The notes: generated from the sequence alone by a model not told the origin. Shown: positions 36,353-47,011, counted from the stretch's first letter. The stretch is 64,000 nucleotides of DNA from Herbaspirillum sp. SJZ107 (GCF_006715485.1 NZ_VFNH01000002.1:1817537-1881536); one strand, 5' to 3'. Translations and numbers: made by a program.

Positions 36353-37858
36353 TCAAGATGGATCGTGCGCGTCGGCGGGCAGCGCGAACAGCACGCTCAC
36401 CTTCAGGCCGCGTCCGGCCGCGCCGCCTTCACCTGCGGCGAGCGCCAGGGTGGCGCCATGCACGCCCGCGATGTCGCGCACGATGGCCAGCCCGAGTCCG
36501 GTGCCGCCGGGGTTGACGTCGAGCGTCGACTGGGCGCGGTAGAACGGCATCAGCACCTTCTCATATTCCTCCGGCGCGATGCCGGGGCCGCTGTCGATCA
36601 CTTCCAGCAGCACACCGGCGTCCGCGCGGCCAAGGCGCAGCAGCACGCTGCCGCCGGCCGGCGTGTAGCGGATCGCGTTGTCGACCAGGTTGGAGACCAG
36701 CTCGTGCAGCAGCAGTTCCTGGCCGCGCACCGTCGTGTCGGCGCCGTCCGCGGCTTCCAGGGCCAGGTCGATCCCTTTCTGCACCGCGGGCAGGGCCAGC
36801 TCCAGCCCGACCCTGCCGGCGACGGCCGTCAGCGACACCGGCTCGGCATGGGCATTGCCGCTGCCGTGCTCGATGCGCGCCAGCGTCAGCAGGCGGTTCG
36901 CGAGGTGGACCGCCGAATCGGTGGTGCCGGCGATCGAGCGCACGATGGCGCGCATCGCCGCCGCGTCGTCTTCGCGCAAGGCCAGCTCGGCCTGGGTCTT
37001 GAGCACGGCGAGGGGCGTGCGCAGCTGGTGCGAGGCGTCGGCGATGAAGCGCCGCTGGCTGGCAATCAGGTCCTGCATGCGCGCCATGGTGCCGTTCATC
37101 GCCGCCACCAGCGGCCGCACTTCCTTGTGCACCAGCGCTTCGTCCATGTTCGACAGGTCGGACAGGTCGCGCGTCTCGACTTCGTTCTTCAGGCGCATCA
37201 GGGGCCGCAGCACCAGCCCGACGGCGAACCAGACCAGGGTCGCCACGGCCAGCACCAGCACCGCCTGGCGCAGCAGGGTGTTGACCAGGATGCGGCGCGA
37301 CAGCGCGCGGCGGGCGTCCAGCGTTTCGCCGACCTGGATCAGGGCGATGCCGCGCATCGAATCGTCGTACACCGGCTGCAGCAGGGCCGCGATGCGTACC
37401 GGTTCGCCGTTGTAGTCGGCATGGTAGAAGCGCACCAGGGCCGGATACAGTTCCGAGCGCGGCGCATCCTTCGGCACCGGCGGCAGGTCGTCGTAGCCGG
37501 ACACGGTCTCGCCGCGCAGGCCGCTGACCTTGTAATAGATGCGCCCGAGGGTGTCGGTCTCGAAGCTGTCGAGCGCCACGTAAGGCACGTCGGCCACCAC
37601 CTTGCCGCCGCGCACCGACACCCGTTCCGCCAGCGCGCGCGTCGATGACAGCAGCGAGCGGTCGTAGGCGATATCGGCGGCCGCGAGCGCGTCGCGGTAG
37701 AGCGAGACCGAATTAAGCGCGACCAGCACCACCAGCGGGATGATCAGCCAGCGCAGCAGCTGGTTGCGCAGGCTGCCGAGCGGTGCCGGCTGGCCGGACG
37801 CTGCGGACGCGGCCGCAGCGGCGCGCCGGACCAGGAAGGTGCGCAAGGCCAGCATCAT
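36353..37858 (-). CDS. tctE: TctE-type sensor histidine kinase
   Basis: 501 residues from the first of two tandem ATGs at 37858. Helix one is near residues 33-52, a ~135-residue periplasmic region follows (2CSK_N-type), then helix two near 190-210. The kinase part has DASHQLRTPLAVLKTQ (H-box), NLVDNAIRYTPAG (N-box), SGPGIAPEE and GGTGLGLAIV. The gene begins 11 bases after the regulator stop. TctE-type kinases sense tri- or dicarboxylates, and the divergent porin and TctC genes fit that assignment. Confidence 0.88.
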   Translation of the reverse strand: MMLALRTFLVRRAAAAASAASGQPAPLGSLRNQLLRWLIIPLVVLVALNSVSLYRDALAAADIAYDRSLLSSTRALAERVSVRGGKVVADVPYVALDSFETDTLGRIYYKVSGLRGETVSGYDDLPPVPKDAPRSELYPALVRFYHADYNGEPVRIAALLQPVYDDSMRGIALIQVGETLDARRALSRRILVNTLLRQAVLVLAVATLVWFAVGLVLRPLMRLKNEVETRDLSDLSNMDEALVHKEVRPLVAAMNGTMARMQDLIASQRRFIADASHQLRTPLAVLKTQAELALREDDAAAMRAIVRSIAGTTDSAVHLANRLLTLARIEHGSGNAHAEPVSLTAVAGRVGLELALPAVQKGIDLALEAADGADTTVRGQELLLHELVSNLVDNAIRYTPAGGSVLLRLGRADAGVLLEVIDSGPGIAPEEYEKVLMPFYRAQSTLDVNPGGTGLGLAIVRDIAGVHGATLALAAGEGGAAGRGLKVSVLFALPADAHDPS

Positions 37859-37869
37859 GGAAGACGGCC

Positions 37870-38559
37870 TCAGGCCGGACGTTCCTGCATCAGGTAGCCG
37901 ATGCCGCGCAGCGTGGCGATGGCGGCGCCGCCGTCCGGCCGGCGGTCGAGCTTCTTGCGGATGCGGTGGATATACAGTTCGATGGCGTCGAGGTTGGCGT
38001 CGTCGTCCAGCGAGAATACGTCCTGGAACAGCTTTTCCTTGGACAGGGCGCGGCCCGGGCGCGCGATCAGCGCTTCCAGCAGGGCGTGCTCGCGCGGGGT
38101 CAGCGCCAGCGCTTCGCCGCAATAGGTGAACATGCGGGTGACGGTATCGAAGCTGAGCTGGCCGCACTGGTACACCAGCGCTTCGTTGCCGATGCTGCGC
38201 CGCAGCAGCGCCTTGACGCGCGCTTCCAGCTCGGCCAGTTCGAACGGCTTGGCCAGGTAATCGTCGGCGCCCAGGTTCAGCCCCTGCACGCGTTCCTCGA
38301 GGCCGCCGCGCGCGGTCAGGATCAGCACCGGGGTCTTGCCGCGCGCGCCGCCGCGCGCGCGCAGGCGGCGCAGCACGTCCAGCCCATCCATCCGGGGCAG
38401 CGTGAGGTCCAGGATGACGAGGGCATAGTCCTGGGTATGGAGGAGGGCGTCGGCATCGGTGCCGGTGGCCGCGCACTCGACGGTGAGCCGGGCGTCGCGC
38501 AAGGCCTTGGACACCCAGTGCGACAGCTCGACGTGGTCTTCGACTAACAGGATTCTCAT
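37870..38559 (-). CDS. tctD: TctD-type OmpR-family response regulator
   Basis: 229 residues. Receiver domain with LLVEDHVELS, phospho-acceptor D in VILDLTLPRMDG, LTARGG and LAKPFELAELEAR. The winged helix has LTPREHALLEALIARPG and TLRGIGYLMQE. A TGAAAGC motif, the same as in the direct repeat upstream of the divergent porin, ends at its own start codon, which suggests autoregulation. Confidence 0.9.
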   Translation of the reverse strand: MRILLVEDHVELSHWVSKALRDARLTVECAATGTDADALLHTQDYALVILDLTLPRMDGLDVLRRLRARGGARGKTPVLILTARGGLEERVQGLNLGADDYLAKPFELAELEARVKALLRRSIGNEALVYQCGQLSFDTVTRMFTYCGEALALTPREHALLEALIARPGRALSKEKLFQDVFSLDDDANLDAIELYIHRIRKKLDRRPDGGAAIATLRGIGYLMQERPA

Positions 38560-38640
38560 GCTTTCAGTGTAAGCGCAAAGCGTTCGCTTCGGAAAGTGCT
38601 TGCCCCACTACGTGGTTTCCACAGCAGCGTCCGCTGCCAC

Positions 38641-38658
38641 TGAAAGCTGATTGAAAGC
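38641..38658. promoter_or_regulatory. 11-bp-phased direct repeat, putative TctD binding site
   Basis: TGAAAGC occurs at 38641-38647 and 38652-38658, start to start 11 bases, the spacing OmpR/PhoB-type regulators prefer. A third copy lies inverted at 38560-38566, just before the tctD start. The site is 62 bases upstream of the porin gene. Confidence 0.55.
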
Positions 38659-38720
38659 ATGCCCCGCATATAGTTGCCTCAAACACGTAGCACATAACGA
38701 TTATAACTACCGGAGATAAC

Positions 38721-39782
38721 ATGACGAAGTCGGCCCTTGCGCTCGCCGTTCTGGCAGCGCTTTCCCTGAACAATTCCGCCCATGCCCAGAGCAACGTCCA
38801 GGTGTACGGCCTGATCGACGCCGGCGTCGAGGCCGTCAACCACGCGGGCGCCAACGACGGCGGCATGGTGCGCGTCATCTCGGGCGGCAAGAACACCTCG
38901 CGCTGGGGCCTGCGCGGCAGCGAAGACCTGGGCGGCGGCCTGAAGGCGGTGTTCAACCTCGAGGGCGGCATCTTGCTGGATACCGGCGCCGCCGACGGCG
39001 CGCTGTTCAAGCGCCAGGCCAACGTCGGCCTGGAAGGGCGCTTCGGCCGCGTGGTGATCGGCCGTTCCTTCACCACCACCTATGACCTGGTGATCAAGTT
39101 CGATCCGCTCGGCTTCGCACCCAACTATTCGTGGGCCACGACCGGTGCCGCCACCGGCCCGTCCAAGTACGGCATGACGACGGCCTTCGACAACCTGGTC
39201 AAGTACAGCGGCAGCACCGGCAATTTCAGCTACGGCGCCAGCGTCGGCCTCGGCGAGCAGCCCGGCAACACGCCGGACGGCCGCAAGTACGCCGTCGGCG
39301 GCGCCTGGACCGCCGGCGGCCTGTCGCTGATGGCCGCCTACGAGCAGGTCAACGGGTCGATCCTGCCGGCGACCGGCAACCGCGACAAGACCACCGCCTT
39401 CCACCTGGGCGCCGACTACAAGAGCGGCCAGTGGCGCTACGTGGCCGGCATGCGCGGCTACAAGATGGAAGCCGGCAAGGCCGCGACCCCCGACCTGCGC
39501 GGGGATACCTACTGGGGCGGCATCACCTGGGTGACCGGCAAGACCACCCTGACCGGCGCCGTCTACCACATCAACACCAGGAACCTGCCCACCGCGCGCG
39601 ACGCCGACCCGACCATGATCGTGGCGCGCGCCATGTATTCGCTGTCGAAGCGCACCGACCTCTACCTGTCGGCGGCGCACGCAAGCGCCGACCATGGCCA
39701 GCTGGTCGGGCTGTCGCGCGACGACCCGGGCAGCGGCACCACCCAGACCGGCGTCACCGCCGGTATCCAGCATCGCTTCTGA
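38721..39782 (+). CDS. Gram-negative general porin (Porin_4 family)
   Basis: 353 residues. A signal peptide ends at AHAQ (about residue 23). The mature start SNVQVYGLIDAGVEAV and the loop SRWGLRGSEDLGGGLKAVFNLE are hallmarks of beta-proteobacterial porins, and the C-terminus is GIQHRF with terminal Phe. The start has GGAG at six bases. It lies first in a unit with TctC and ABC transporter genes and divergent from tctDE, so it likely admits the organic acid or chelate that those genes handle, like OpdH in Pseudomonas. Confidence 0.92.
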   Translation: MTKSALALAVLAALSLNNSAHAQSNVQVYGLIDAGVEAVNHAGANDGGMVRVISGGKNTSRWGLRGSEDLGGGLKAVFNLEGGILLDTGAADGALFKRQANVGLEGRFGRVVIGRSFTTTYDLVIKFDPLGFAPNYSWATTGAATGPSKYGMTTAFDNLVKYSGSTGNFSYGASVGLGEQPGNTPDGRKYAVGGAWTAGGLSLMAAYEQVNGSILPATGNRDKTTAFHLGADYKSGQWRYVAGMRGYKMEAGKAATPDLRGDTYWGGITWVTGKTTLTGAVYHINTRNLPTARDADPTMIVARAMYSLSKRTDLYLSAAHASADHGQLVGLSRDDPGSGTTQTGVTAGIQHRF

Positions 39783-39817
39783 CGGTAGCGGCCCGGTCCC
39801 ACGGCTATGATGGCGCC

Positions 39818-40792
39818 ATGAAAACATTGCCCACATTCCTGTTATCGATCCCGCTGCTGGCCAGCCTGCCGGCCTTCGCGGGCCAGCCGGCCGCTGCCGA
39901 ATGCCTGGTGCCGTCCAAGCCGGGCGGCGCCATGGACCTGAGCTGCAAGCTGGCCCGCAAAGCCCTGCTGGAAGTGCCCGGCACGCCGGCGCTGAAGTTG
40001 AGCTATATGCCGGGCGGCATCGGCGCTGTTGCCTGGCACACCATCGTGTCGCAACGCCGCGCCGAGCCGGACACCCTGGTCGCGTTCTCGGGCGGCTCGC
40101 TGCTCAACCTGGCCCAGGGAAAATTCGGCAAGGCCGGTGCGGACGACGTGCGCTGGGTCGCCGGACTCGGCGCCGACTACGGCGTGATCGCCGTGCCGGC
40201 CGATTCCCCCTACCGCACGCTGCGCGATCTGGTGCAGGCCTTGCAGCGCGATCCGCAGGCGGTCCTGATCGGCATGTCGGGCACCGTCGGCAGCCAGGAC
40301 TGGATGAAGATGGCGATGCTGGCGCAGCTGGCCGGCGTCGATCCGCATCGGCTGCGCTTCGTCGCACTCGAAGGCGGCGGCGAGGAATACACGGCGATGC
40401 AGGCCGGCTACGTCCAGGCAGTGTCGAGCGACGCTTCCGAAACCTCGCTGTATGCCGACAGCGGCAAGGTGCGCGTGCTGGCCGTGCTCGCGGACAAGCG
40501 CCTGCCGGGCGTGCTGGCGGCGGTGCCGACCGCGCGCGAACAGGGTTACGACCTGGTCTGGCCCCTGATCCGCGGCCTGTGGATGGGACCCGGCGTATCC
40601 GATGCCGACTACCGGCGCTGGGTCCGGGCCTTCGACCAGGTCCAGGCGTCGCCCGAGTTCGCACGGATGCGTGCCCAGGCCGGGCTGTACCCGTTTTCCC
40701 TGACCGGCGATGCATTGACCCGCTATATCAAACAGGCCGTGGCCGACTACAAGCGGCAGGCCAGGCAGTTCAACCTCGTGCGCGAGCACTGA
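39818..40792 (+). CDS. tctC: TctC/Bug-family periplasmic solute-binding protein
   Basis: 324 residues with a signal peptide (cleavage near residue 21, FAG). The fold is that of Bug receptors: VPSKPGGAMDLSCKLARK near the start, MPGGIGAVAW, and GMSGTVGSQDWMKMAMLAQLAGV (quoted in part). It binds carboxylated solutes in the periplasm. Its usual membrane partners TctA and TctB are absent; the next genes encode an ABC importer instead. It may act as a signal receptor for TctE, as proposed for some Bug proteins such as BctC. Confidence 0.88.
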   Translation: MKTLPTFLLSIPLLASLPAFAGQPAAAECLVPSKPGGAMDLSCKLARKALLEVPGTPALKLSYMPGGIGAVAWHTIVSQRRAEPDTLVAFSGGSLLNLAQGKFGKAGADDVRWVAGLGADYGVIAVPADSPYRTLRDLVQALQRDPQAVLIGMSGTVGSQDWMKMAMLAQLAGVDPHRLRFVALEGGGEEYTAMQAGYVQAVSSDASETSLYADSGKVRVLAVLADKRLPGVLAAVPTAREQGYDLVWPLIRGLWMGPGVSDADYRRWVRAFDQVQASPEFARMRAQAGLYPFSLTGDALTRYIKQAVADYKRQARQFNLVREH

Positions 40793-40820
40793 TTTATATC
40801 CCTACAACCAGGAGACAGAC

Positions 40821-41915
40821 ATGACTTTCCAACCCACCATCGGCGCCGCCGCCATCGCCCTGGCATTCGCCGCCGCCCCGGTCCTGGCACAGGTGCCGGC
40901 CGGCTACCCGGCCACTTACCAGCAACTGATCGATGCCGCCAGGAAGGAGGGCAAGCTGGTGGTGTACGGCGCCACCGACAGCAAGGCGGTGCAGCCGCTG
41001 GTCAAGGATTTCAACGCGCTCTACCCGGGCATCACCGTCGAGTACAACGACATGAACTCGACCGAGGTGTACAACCGCTTCATCTCGGAAGCCGCAGCCG
41101 GCGGCGATACCGCCGACGCCTTGTGGTCGTCCGCGATGGACCTGCAGATCAAGCTGGCGGCCGGCGGCTACGCGCTCCCCTACAAATCGGTCGAGGCGGC
41201 CAAGATTCCAGGCTGGGCGGTGTGGAAGGACATGGCCTACGGCACCACCTACGAACCGGCCGTATTCGTCTACAACAAGCGGCTGGTGACGGGCGCGGAG
41301 ATCCCGCAGACGCACGCCGACTTCGCGCGCATCATCGCCCAGCCGAAATTCAAGGACAAGGTCACCACCTACGACATCGAGAAGTCGGGCGTGGGCTTCA
41401 TGTTCATGACCCAGGACGCCCAGGACTTCCCGCAGTTCGGCGCGCTGCAGCAGGCCTTCGGCGCCGCCAGGGTCCGGGTGCAGTCCTCGACCGGCACCAT
41501 GCTCGAACGCATCTCGTCGGGCGAGAACCTGATCGGCTACAACGTGCTGGGCCCGTACGCGCTGGTGCGCGCCAAGAACGATCCCTCGCTGGGCGTGGTG
41601 CTGCCCAAGGACTACACCCTGGTCATGTCGCGCGTCCAGTTCATCAACAAGTCGGCCAAGCACCCGAATGCGGCCAAGCTGTGGATGGACTACATCCTGT
41701 CCAAGCGCGGCCAGACCGTCATCGCCAACGAGTCGAAGCTGTTCGCGATCCGCGCCGACGTGAGCGGCGAGACCACCTCCGCGGAGCTGATCAAGCAGGT
41801 GGGCGAAAAGAACCTGAAACCGCTGGCGGTCGGCCCGGCCGTGATGGAATACCTGGCGCCGGCCAAGCGCATGGCCTTCCTGAAGCAGTGGAAGGAAACC
41901 GCCGGCAAAAAATGA
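40821..41915 (+). CDS. Fbp/AfuA-type ABC transporter substrate-binding protein
   Basis: 364 residues, with a signal peptide ending at VLAQ (about 23) and an AGGAGAC ribosome site. The core has GKLVVYGATDSKAVQPLVKDF and FISEAAAGGDTADALWSSA (family 1 ferric or small-anion binding proteins such as AfuA and FbpA). It is followed by its permease and ATPase. AfuA-type proteins bind ferric iron in some species and sugar phosphates in others, so the ligand is open. The porin-TctC-tctDE context favours an organic acid or its metal chelate. Confidence 0.88.
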   Translation: MTFQPTIGAAAIALAFAAAPVLAQVPAGYPATYQQLIDAARKEGKLVVYGATDSKAVQPLVKDFNALYPGITVEYNDMNSTEVYNRFISEAAAGGDTADALWSSAMDLQIKLAAGGYALPYKSVEAAKIPGWAVWKDMAYGTTYEPAVFVYNKRLVTGAEIPQTHADFARIIAQPKFKDKVTTYDIEKSGVGFMFMTQDAQDFPQFGALQQAFGAARVRVQSSTGTMLERISSGENLIGYNVLGPYALVRAKNDPSLGVVLPKDYTLVMSRVQFINKSAKHPNAAKLWMDYILSKRGQTVIANESKLFAIRADVSGETTSAELIKQVGEKNLKPLAVGPAVMEYLAPAKRMAFLKQWKETAGKK

Positions 41916-41940
41916 GCCGGCGCCGTCAGCCAGCACCCGG

Positions 41941-41959
41941 GGCGGACTTCGCGTCCGCC
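41941..41959 (+). promoter_or_regulatory. Intercistronic hairpin between binding protein and permease genes
   Basis: GGCGGAC at 41941-41947 and GTCCGCC at 41953-41959 form a perfect 7-bp stem with a TTCGC loop, in the 70-base gap after the binding-protein gene. There is no T-run. Such hairpins often protect the upstream message, giving more binding protein than permease. Confidence 0.55.
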
Positions 41960-41985
41960 GTGGACCTCCTCGATCGGATATTCCC

Positions 41986-43797
41986 ATGCCTACTTTTTCC
42001 CTGCCCGGCGCCGTCAAATCGACAGGTGCCGACGGCCAACGCGCCACGCGCCGCCCGCGCCTGAACTGGCCGCGCGCCATCGTCGTCGTCCTCACCTGCC
42101 TGGCGATCTTCCTGCCGCTGTTCCTGATCTTCTACCAGAGTGTCCTGTCGGCGCCGTTCTTCATGCCGGACAAGGTGCTGGGCCTCGACGCCTTCCGCTT
42201 CATTTTCGAGGACGCCGATTTCTGGCTCGCCTTCAAGAACGGCCTGCTGCTGGCCTCGGGCCTGGCCGCGATCGCCGTCCCGCTGGGCGGCATGCTGGCC
42301 TTCCTGATGGTGCGCACCGACCTGCCGGGCCGCGGCTGGATCGGGCCGCTGCTGCTGGTGCCGATCTTCGTCTCGCCGATGGTGATGGGCTTCGGCTACG
42401 TGGTCGCGATGGGTCCGGTGGGCTTCTATTCGACCTGGATCCACCAGTTGCTCGGCGTGATTCCGTGGAACGTGTACTCGTTCACCAGCATCGTCGTCAT
42501 CGCCGGCCTGACCCACGTGCCGCACGTCTACCTGTACGCGTCGTCGGCCCTGAAGAGCCTCGGCTCGGACGTGGAGGAAGCGGCGCGCGTGTCCGGCGCC
42601 TCGCCGTGGCGCGTCATGTTCAACGTCTCGCTGCCGATGATCATGCCGGCCCTGGCGTATGCCGGCGTGCTGGTGTTCTTCCTCGGCTTCGAGGTGTTCG
42701 GCCTGGTGCTGGTGCTGGGCGACCCGGAAGGCCACCTGGTGCTGGCCACCTACCTTTATAAACTGACCAACAAGCTGGGCACGCCGTCCTACCACCTGAT
42801 GGCGGCGGTGGCGGTGTGCCTGGTGGCGGTGACGATGCCGCTGGTGATGGCGCAGCGCTGGCTGCTGAAGTCGGCCAACAAGTACGTGTCGATCAAGGGC
42901 AAGGGCGCGCGCCAGAAACCGCTGCCGCTCGGTCGCTGGAAGTGGCTGGCGCTGGCCGTGATCGGCGGCTGGATCCTGGTCACCATCGTGCTGCCGCTGA
43001 CCGGCATCGTGCTGCGCTCCTTCGTCCAGTACTGGGGCGAGGGCGTGAAACTGGCCGACGTGCTGACCCTGCAGCACTTCCGCGATATCTGGGAACAGCC
43101 GTCGCTGGTGCGCGGCATCGTCAACACGATCCTGATCGGCGTGATCGGCGGCGCCCTGGCGGTGGCCTGCTACACCGCGATCGCGCTGGCGATGCACCGC
43201 AAGCCGGACGGCGTGACGCGCCTGCTCGACTACAGCGTGCTGGTGCCGCGTGCGGTACCGGGCCTGCTGGCCGGCCTGTCCTTCCTGTGGGTCTTCCTGT
43301 TCGTGCCGAGCTGGCTCGACACGGTCCTGAAGGGCATGGACAACGGCGTCGCAGCCTGGCTGTCGGAACACTTCATCCCGCAACTGCGCCAGCTGCGTTC
43401 GACCATCTTCGCGCTGTGGCTGGCCTATTCGGTGGTGTGGCTGGCCTACGGCATGCGCCTGGTCTCGACTTCGCTGCTGCAGGTCGGACCCGAGCTGGAA
43501 GAGGCGGCGCGCGCGGTCGGCGCCAGCCGCGGCCGTGTCACCCGCGACGTCACGCTGCCGCTCATCAAGTTCGGCATGCTGGGCGCGTGGCTGATGGTGT
43601 TCCTGATCTTCGAACGCGAGTATTCCACCGGCGTCTACCTGCTCTCGCCCGGCACCGAAGTGATCGGCGCGATGCTGGTCTCGCTGTGGGCCGGCGGCTC
43701 GACCGACCTGGTGGCGGCCCTCTCCTTCATCAATATCACGCTCGTGGCCATCGGCCTGGGCATCGCGCTGCGCTTCGGCGTCAAGCTTCACAACTAA
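41986..43797 (+). CDS. ABC transporter permease, fused two-domain FbpB type
   Basis: 603 residues with about 12 membrane helices in two homologous halves. Each half carries the EAA loop: SDVEEAARVSGASPWRVMFNVSLP (in part) near residue 195, and ELEEAARAVGASRGRVTRDVTLP (in part) near residue 505. This duplicated layout is that of FbpB/AfuB-type iron or phosphonate permeases. It lies between its binding protein and its ATPase in one operon. Confidence 0.92.
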   Translation: MPTFSLPGAVKSTGADGQRATRRPRLNWPRAIVVVLTCLAIFLPLFLIFYQSVLSAPFFMPDKVLGLDAFRFIFEDADFWLAFKNGLLLASGLAAIAVPLGGMLAFLMVRTDLPGRGWIGPLLLVPIFVSPMVMGFGYVVAMGPVGFYSTWIHQLLGVIPWNVYSFTSIVVIAGLTHVPHVYLYASSALKSLGSDVEEAARVSGASPWRVMFNVSLPMIMPALAYAGVLVFFLGFEVFGLVLVLGDPEGHLVLATYLYKLTNKLGTPSYHLMAAVAVCLVAVTMPLVMAQRWLLKSANKYVSIKGKGARQKPLPLGRWKWLALAVIGGWILVTIVLPLTGIVLRSFVQYWGEGVKLADVLTLQHFRDIWEQPSLVRGIVNTILIGVIGGALAVACYTAIALAMHRKPDGVTRLLDYSVLVPRAVPGLLAGLSFLWVFLFVPSWLDTVLKGMDNGVAAWLSEHFIPQLRQLRSTIFALWLAYSVVWLAYGMRLVSTSLLQVGPELEEAARAVGASRGRVTRDVTLPLIKFGMLGAWLMVFLIFEREYSTGVYLLSPGTEVIGAMLVSLWAGGSTDLVAALSFINITLVAIGLGIALRFGVKLHN

Positions 43798-43816
43798 TAT
43801 AAGACGAGACCCGACC

Positions 43817-44890
<1,074 letters not shown>

Positions 44891-44907
44891 ACACCCGGCC
44901 GCCGGCG

Positions 44908-45951
44908 ATGCTGCGCACCTTCGTGCCGGCCCTGGTGCTGGCCGCCATCGCCGCCATGGCCTGCGTCGCGCTCGACACGCCGCTGCCCTGGATGATCGGG
45001 CCCTTGTTCTCGACCGCGGCCGCCTGCATGCTGGGCGCGCGCCTGGCCGCGCCGGTGCAGGCGCGCGAGGCAGGGCAGTGGGCGATCGGCACCGCGCTCG
45101 GGCTGTATTTCAGTGCGCCGGTGCTGGCGGCGCTGGCGCGCAACCTGGCGTGGATCGTGCTGGCGGTGGCCTTCACCGTCTGCCTCGGCATCGCCTGCGG
45201 CGCGCTGCTGCGCCGGCTGTCCGGCTGCGACGCCGCCACCGCGTTTTTTGCGATGGCGGTCGGCGGCGCGTCCGAGATGGCGGTGCAGGCCGAGCGCCAT
45301 GGCGCCGCGGTCGACCGCGTCGCCGCGGCGCACAGCCTGCGCATCATGCTGGTGGTGGCGACGATTCCGTTCACGGTGCGCTGGCTCGGCCGCCACGGCT
45401 GGGGCGATGGCCTGGATGCCTTCCTGCCGCTGGCGGCGCGGGTCGACGGCGCCGGCCTTGCCTTGCTGGCGCTGCTCACCAGCGTTTGCGCGCTCCTGCT
45501 CAAGCGCATCCGGCTGCCGAACGCCTGGGTGATCGGACCGCTGCTCATGGCCATGGCGCTGACCGCGGCCGGCATCGAGCTGTCGCGCCTGCCGGAGTGG
45601 ATGGTGCGCTGCGGCCAGCTGCTGATCGGCGTTTCGCTGGGCACGCGCTTCACGCGGGCCTTCGTGCATACGGCGCCGCGCTACCTGGCTGCCGTGGCCG
45701 GGTGTACGCTGGCCATGCTGCTTCTGGCCGGGCTGTTCGCGATGGTGGTCGCGCAGGTGACGTCGCTGCATCCCGGCACCATGATCCTGGCGACCTCGCC
45801 GGGCGGGATTGCCGAGATGTCGCTCACGGCGCGCGTGCTGCACCTCGGCGTGCCGGTCGTGACGGCGTTCCACGTATCGCGCATGATGTTCGTGGTGCTG
45901 ACCATTGGTCCGCTTTACCGCGGCTGGCAGCGCCTGCGCCGGCCTGCCTAG
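44908..45951 (+). CDS. AbrB-family integral membrane protein
   Basis: 347 residues with about ten membrane helices in two repeated halves: LPWMIGPLFSTAAACMLGA in the first and LPNAWVIGPLLMAMALTAAG in the second are the repeat signature. The family (AbrB_dom, once called putative ammonia monooxygenase) is predicted to transport small molecules. It follows the ABC ATPase by 17 bases on the same strand and so may be the last gene of that operon. Its TAG stop overlaps the convergent gene's stop. Despite the family name it is not a DNA-binding protein. Confidence 0.8.
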   Translation: MLRTFVPALVLAAIAAMACVALDTPLPWMIGPLFSTAAACMLGARLAAPVQAREAGQWAIGTALGLYFSAPVLAALARNLAWIVLAVAFTVCLGIACGALLRRLSGCDAATAFFAMAVGGASEMAVQAERHGAAVDRVAAAHSLRIMLVVATIPFTVRWLGRHGWGDGLDAFLPLAARVDGAGLALLALLTSVCALLLKRIRLPNAWVIGPLLMAMALTAAGIELSRLPEWMVRCGQLLIGVSLGTRFTRAFVHTAPRYLAAVAGCTLAMLLLAGLFAMVVAQVTSLHPGTMILATSPGGIAEMSLTARVLHLGVPVVTAFHVSRMMFVVLTIGPLYRGWQRLRRPA

Positions 45952-46553
45952 CGGGCATCGGCGGCGCCGGCGGCAATGGCAGCTCCCTTGCGGCGCAGCA
46001 TTTCCGTGCGCATGCTGTCCAGGTCCTGGCGCAGATGGTCGGCGATCGCTCCATTGCCGATCCCGAACGGCAGCCAGACGCCCATCGCCGCTTCGCTGTC
46101 GTAGGTGATGAGCGTGCGTCCGTTCGACGTGGTCAGCGTGGTCGTGACGTCGCCCTTCTTGACGCTGCCCGACACGATATGCGACACCAGCCGGGTATCC
46201 GGCGTCAGCTCGACCCGCCGCACGTACTCGAACGGGACGGCAAACCACCCGAACCGCACCTTGCCCGCCTGGCGCACCAGCAGGCCGTCCCTGGTGCGCG
46301 AGAGGATGCGGCTCTCGTCCAGGTCGGGCAGGAACTGCTTCATGTGGTCATAGTCCGTCAGCACGGCAAAGGCCTGGCGCGCGTCGACGGGGACCGACAG
46401 CTGCGCATGGACGGTGACCGACTCGCCATGCCGTTCCACCTTGACCTGGATGTCGTCGTCGGCCGGTGCGGCATGGCTGCCCACCGGTGCGGCCAGCAGT
46501 AAAGCGAGGGATAAGACCGAGCGCGCGCGCCGGAGGTCGAGGGAAGCGAACAT
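45948..46553 (-). CDS. Exported SRPBCC/START-like protein
   Basis: 201 residues with a signal peptide (cleavage near residue 28, SHA). The mature part is an SRPBCC (polyketide cyclase/START-like) fold: SVPVDARQAFAVLTDYDHMKQFLPDL is the family opening (shown in part), followed by a short Ala-rich tail. SRPBCC folds bind hydrophobic ligands; an exported version may bind lipid or envelope material. No partner gene is obvious. Confidence 0.8.
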   Translation of the reverse strand: MFASLDLRRARSVLSLALLLAAPVGSHAAPADDDIQVKVERHGESVTVHAQLSVPVDARQAFAVLTDYDHMKQFLPDLDESRILSRTRDGLLVRQAGKVRFGWFAVPFEYVRRVELTPDTRLVSHIVSGSVKKGDVTTTLTTSNGRTLITYDSEAAMGVWLPFGIGNGAIADHLRQDLDSMRTEMLRRKGAAIAAGAADAR

Positions 46554-46675
46554 GTTGCGGGCATGGGGCTGATGGAGAAGCCCATATTATCCGCGAATCG
46601 AAGGCTGTGCCGGCCAGCGGGCTGCGCATGCCGGCAGCCGCCAGCCGGTCGATACAGGATGCCGCTGCGCAGTGG

Positions 46676-47011
46676 TCAGGAGCAGGCCTTGCCGTTCACG
46701 CCGTGATAGCCCTTGGCCTTGGCATCGGCTTCGGCCATGTATTCGCCCTTCTTGGTCTTGCCATAGTACTTGGTGCCGGCACAATGGTAGACCTTGCTCG
46801 CGCTGTTGACCCAGACCTTGCCGGGGCCGCCGCCAGGCGCTTCGGTGGTCTGGGTGGTCGTCTTCGCCGGCTTGGCGGGGGCGGTCTTGGCCGGGGCTTG
46901 GCTGGTAACGGCGCCCGCCGACGGGGACAGCGGGTTCGGCACGGTTGTGGTCTGGGCAAACGCGGCGGTGGCCAGCAGGGCGCTCACGAGCAGGGCCAGG
47001 GTTTTTTTCAT
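46676..47011 (-). CDS. Small exported protein with Lys/Tyr-rich C-terminal domain
   Basis: 111 residues from the ATG at 47011 (GGAGA six bases upstream). A signal peptide of 20 residues ends in AFA. A Pro/Thr/Ala/Lys-rich linker (about 30-65) leads to a compact C-terminal domain, VWVNSASKVYHCAGTKYYG then GYHGVNGKACS, with two Cys that may form a disulfide. The same end domain occurs in small exported proteins of beta-proteobacteria, but I know of no function. Confidence 0.75.
   Translation of the reverse strand: MKKTLALLVSALLATAAFAQTTTVPNPLSPSAGAVTSQAPAKTAPAKPAKTTTQTTEAPGGGPGKVWVNSASKVYHCAGTKYYGKTKKGEYMAEADAKAKGYHGVNGKACS

Noticed and set aside
44908..45951. AbrB transcription factor
   Set aside because: The protein has about ten membrane helices in two repeats; the family name is misleading and no DNA-binding domain is present.
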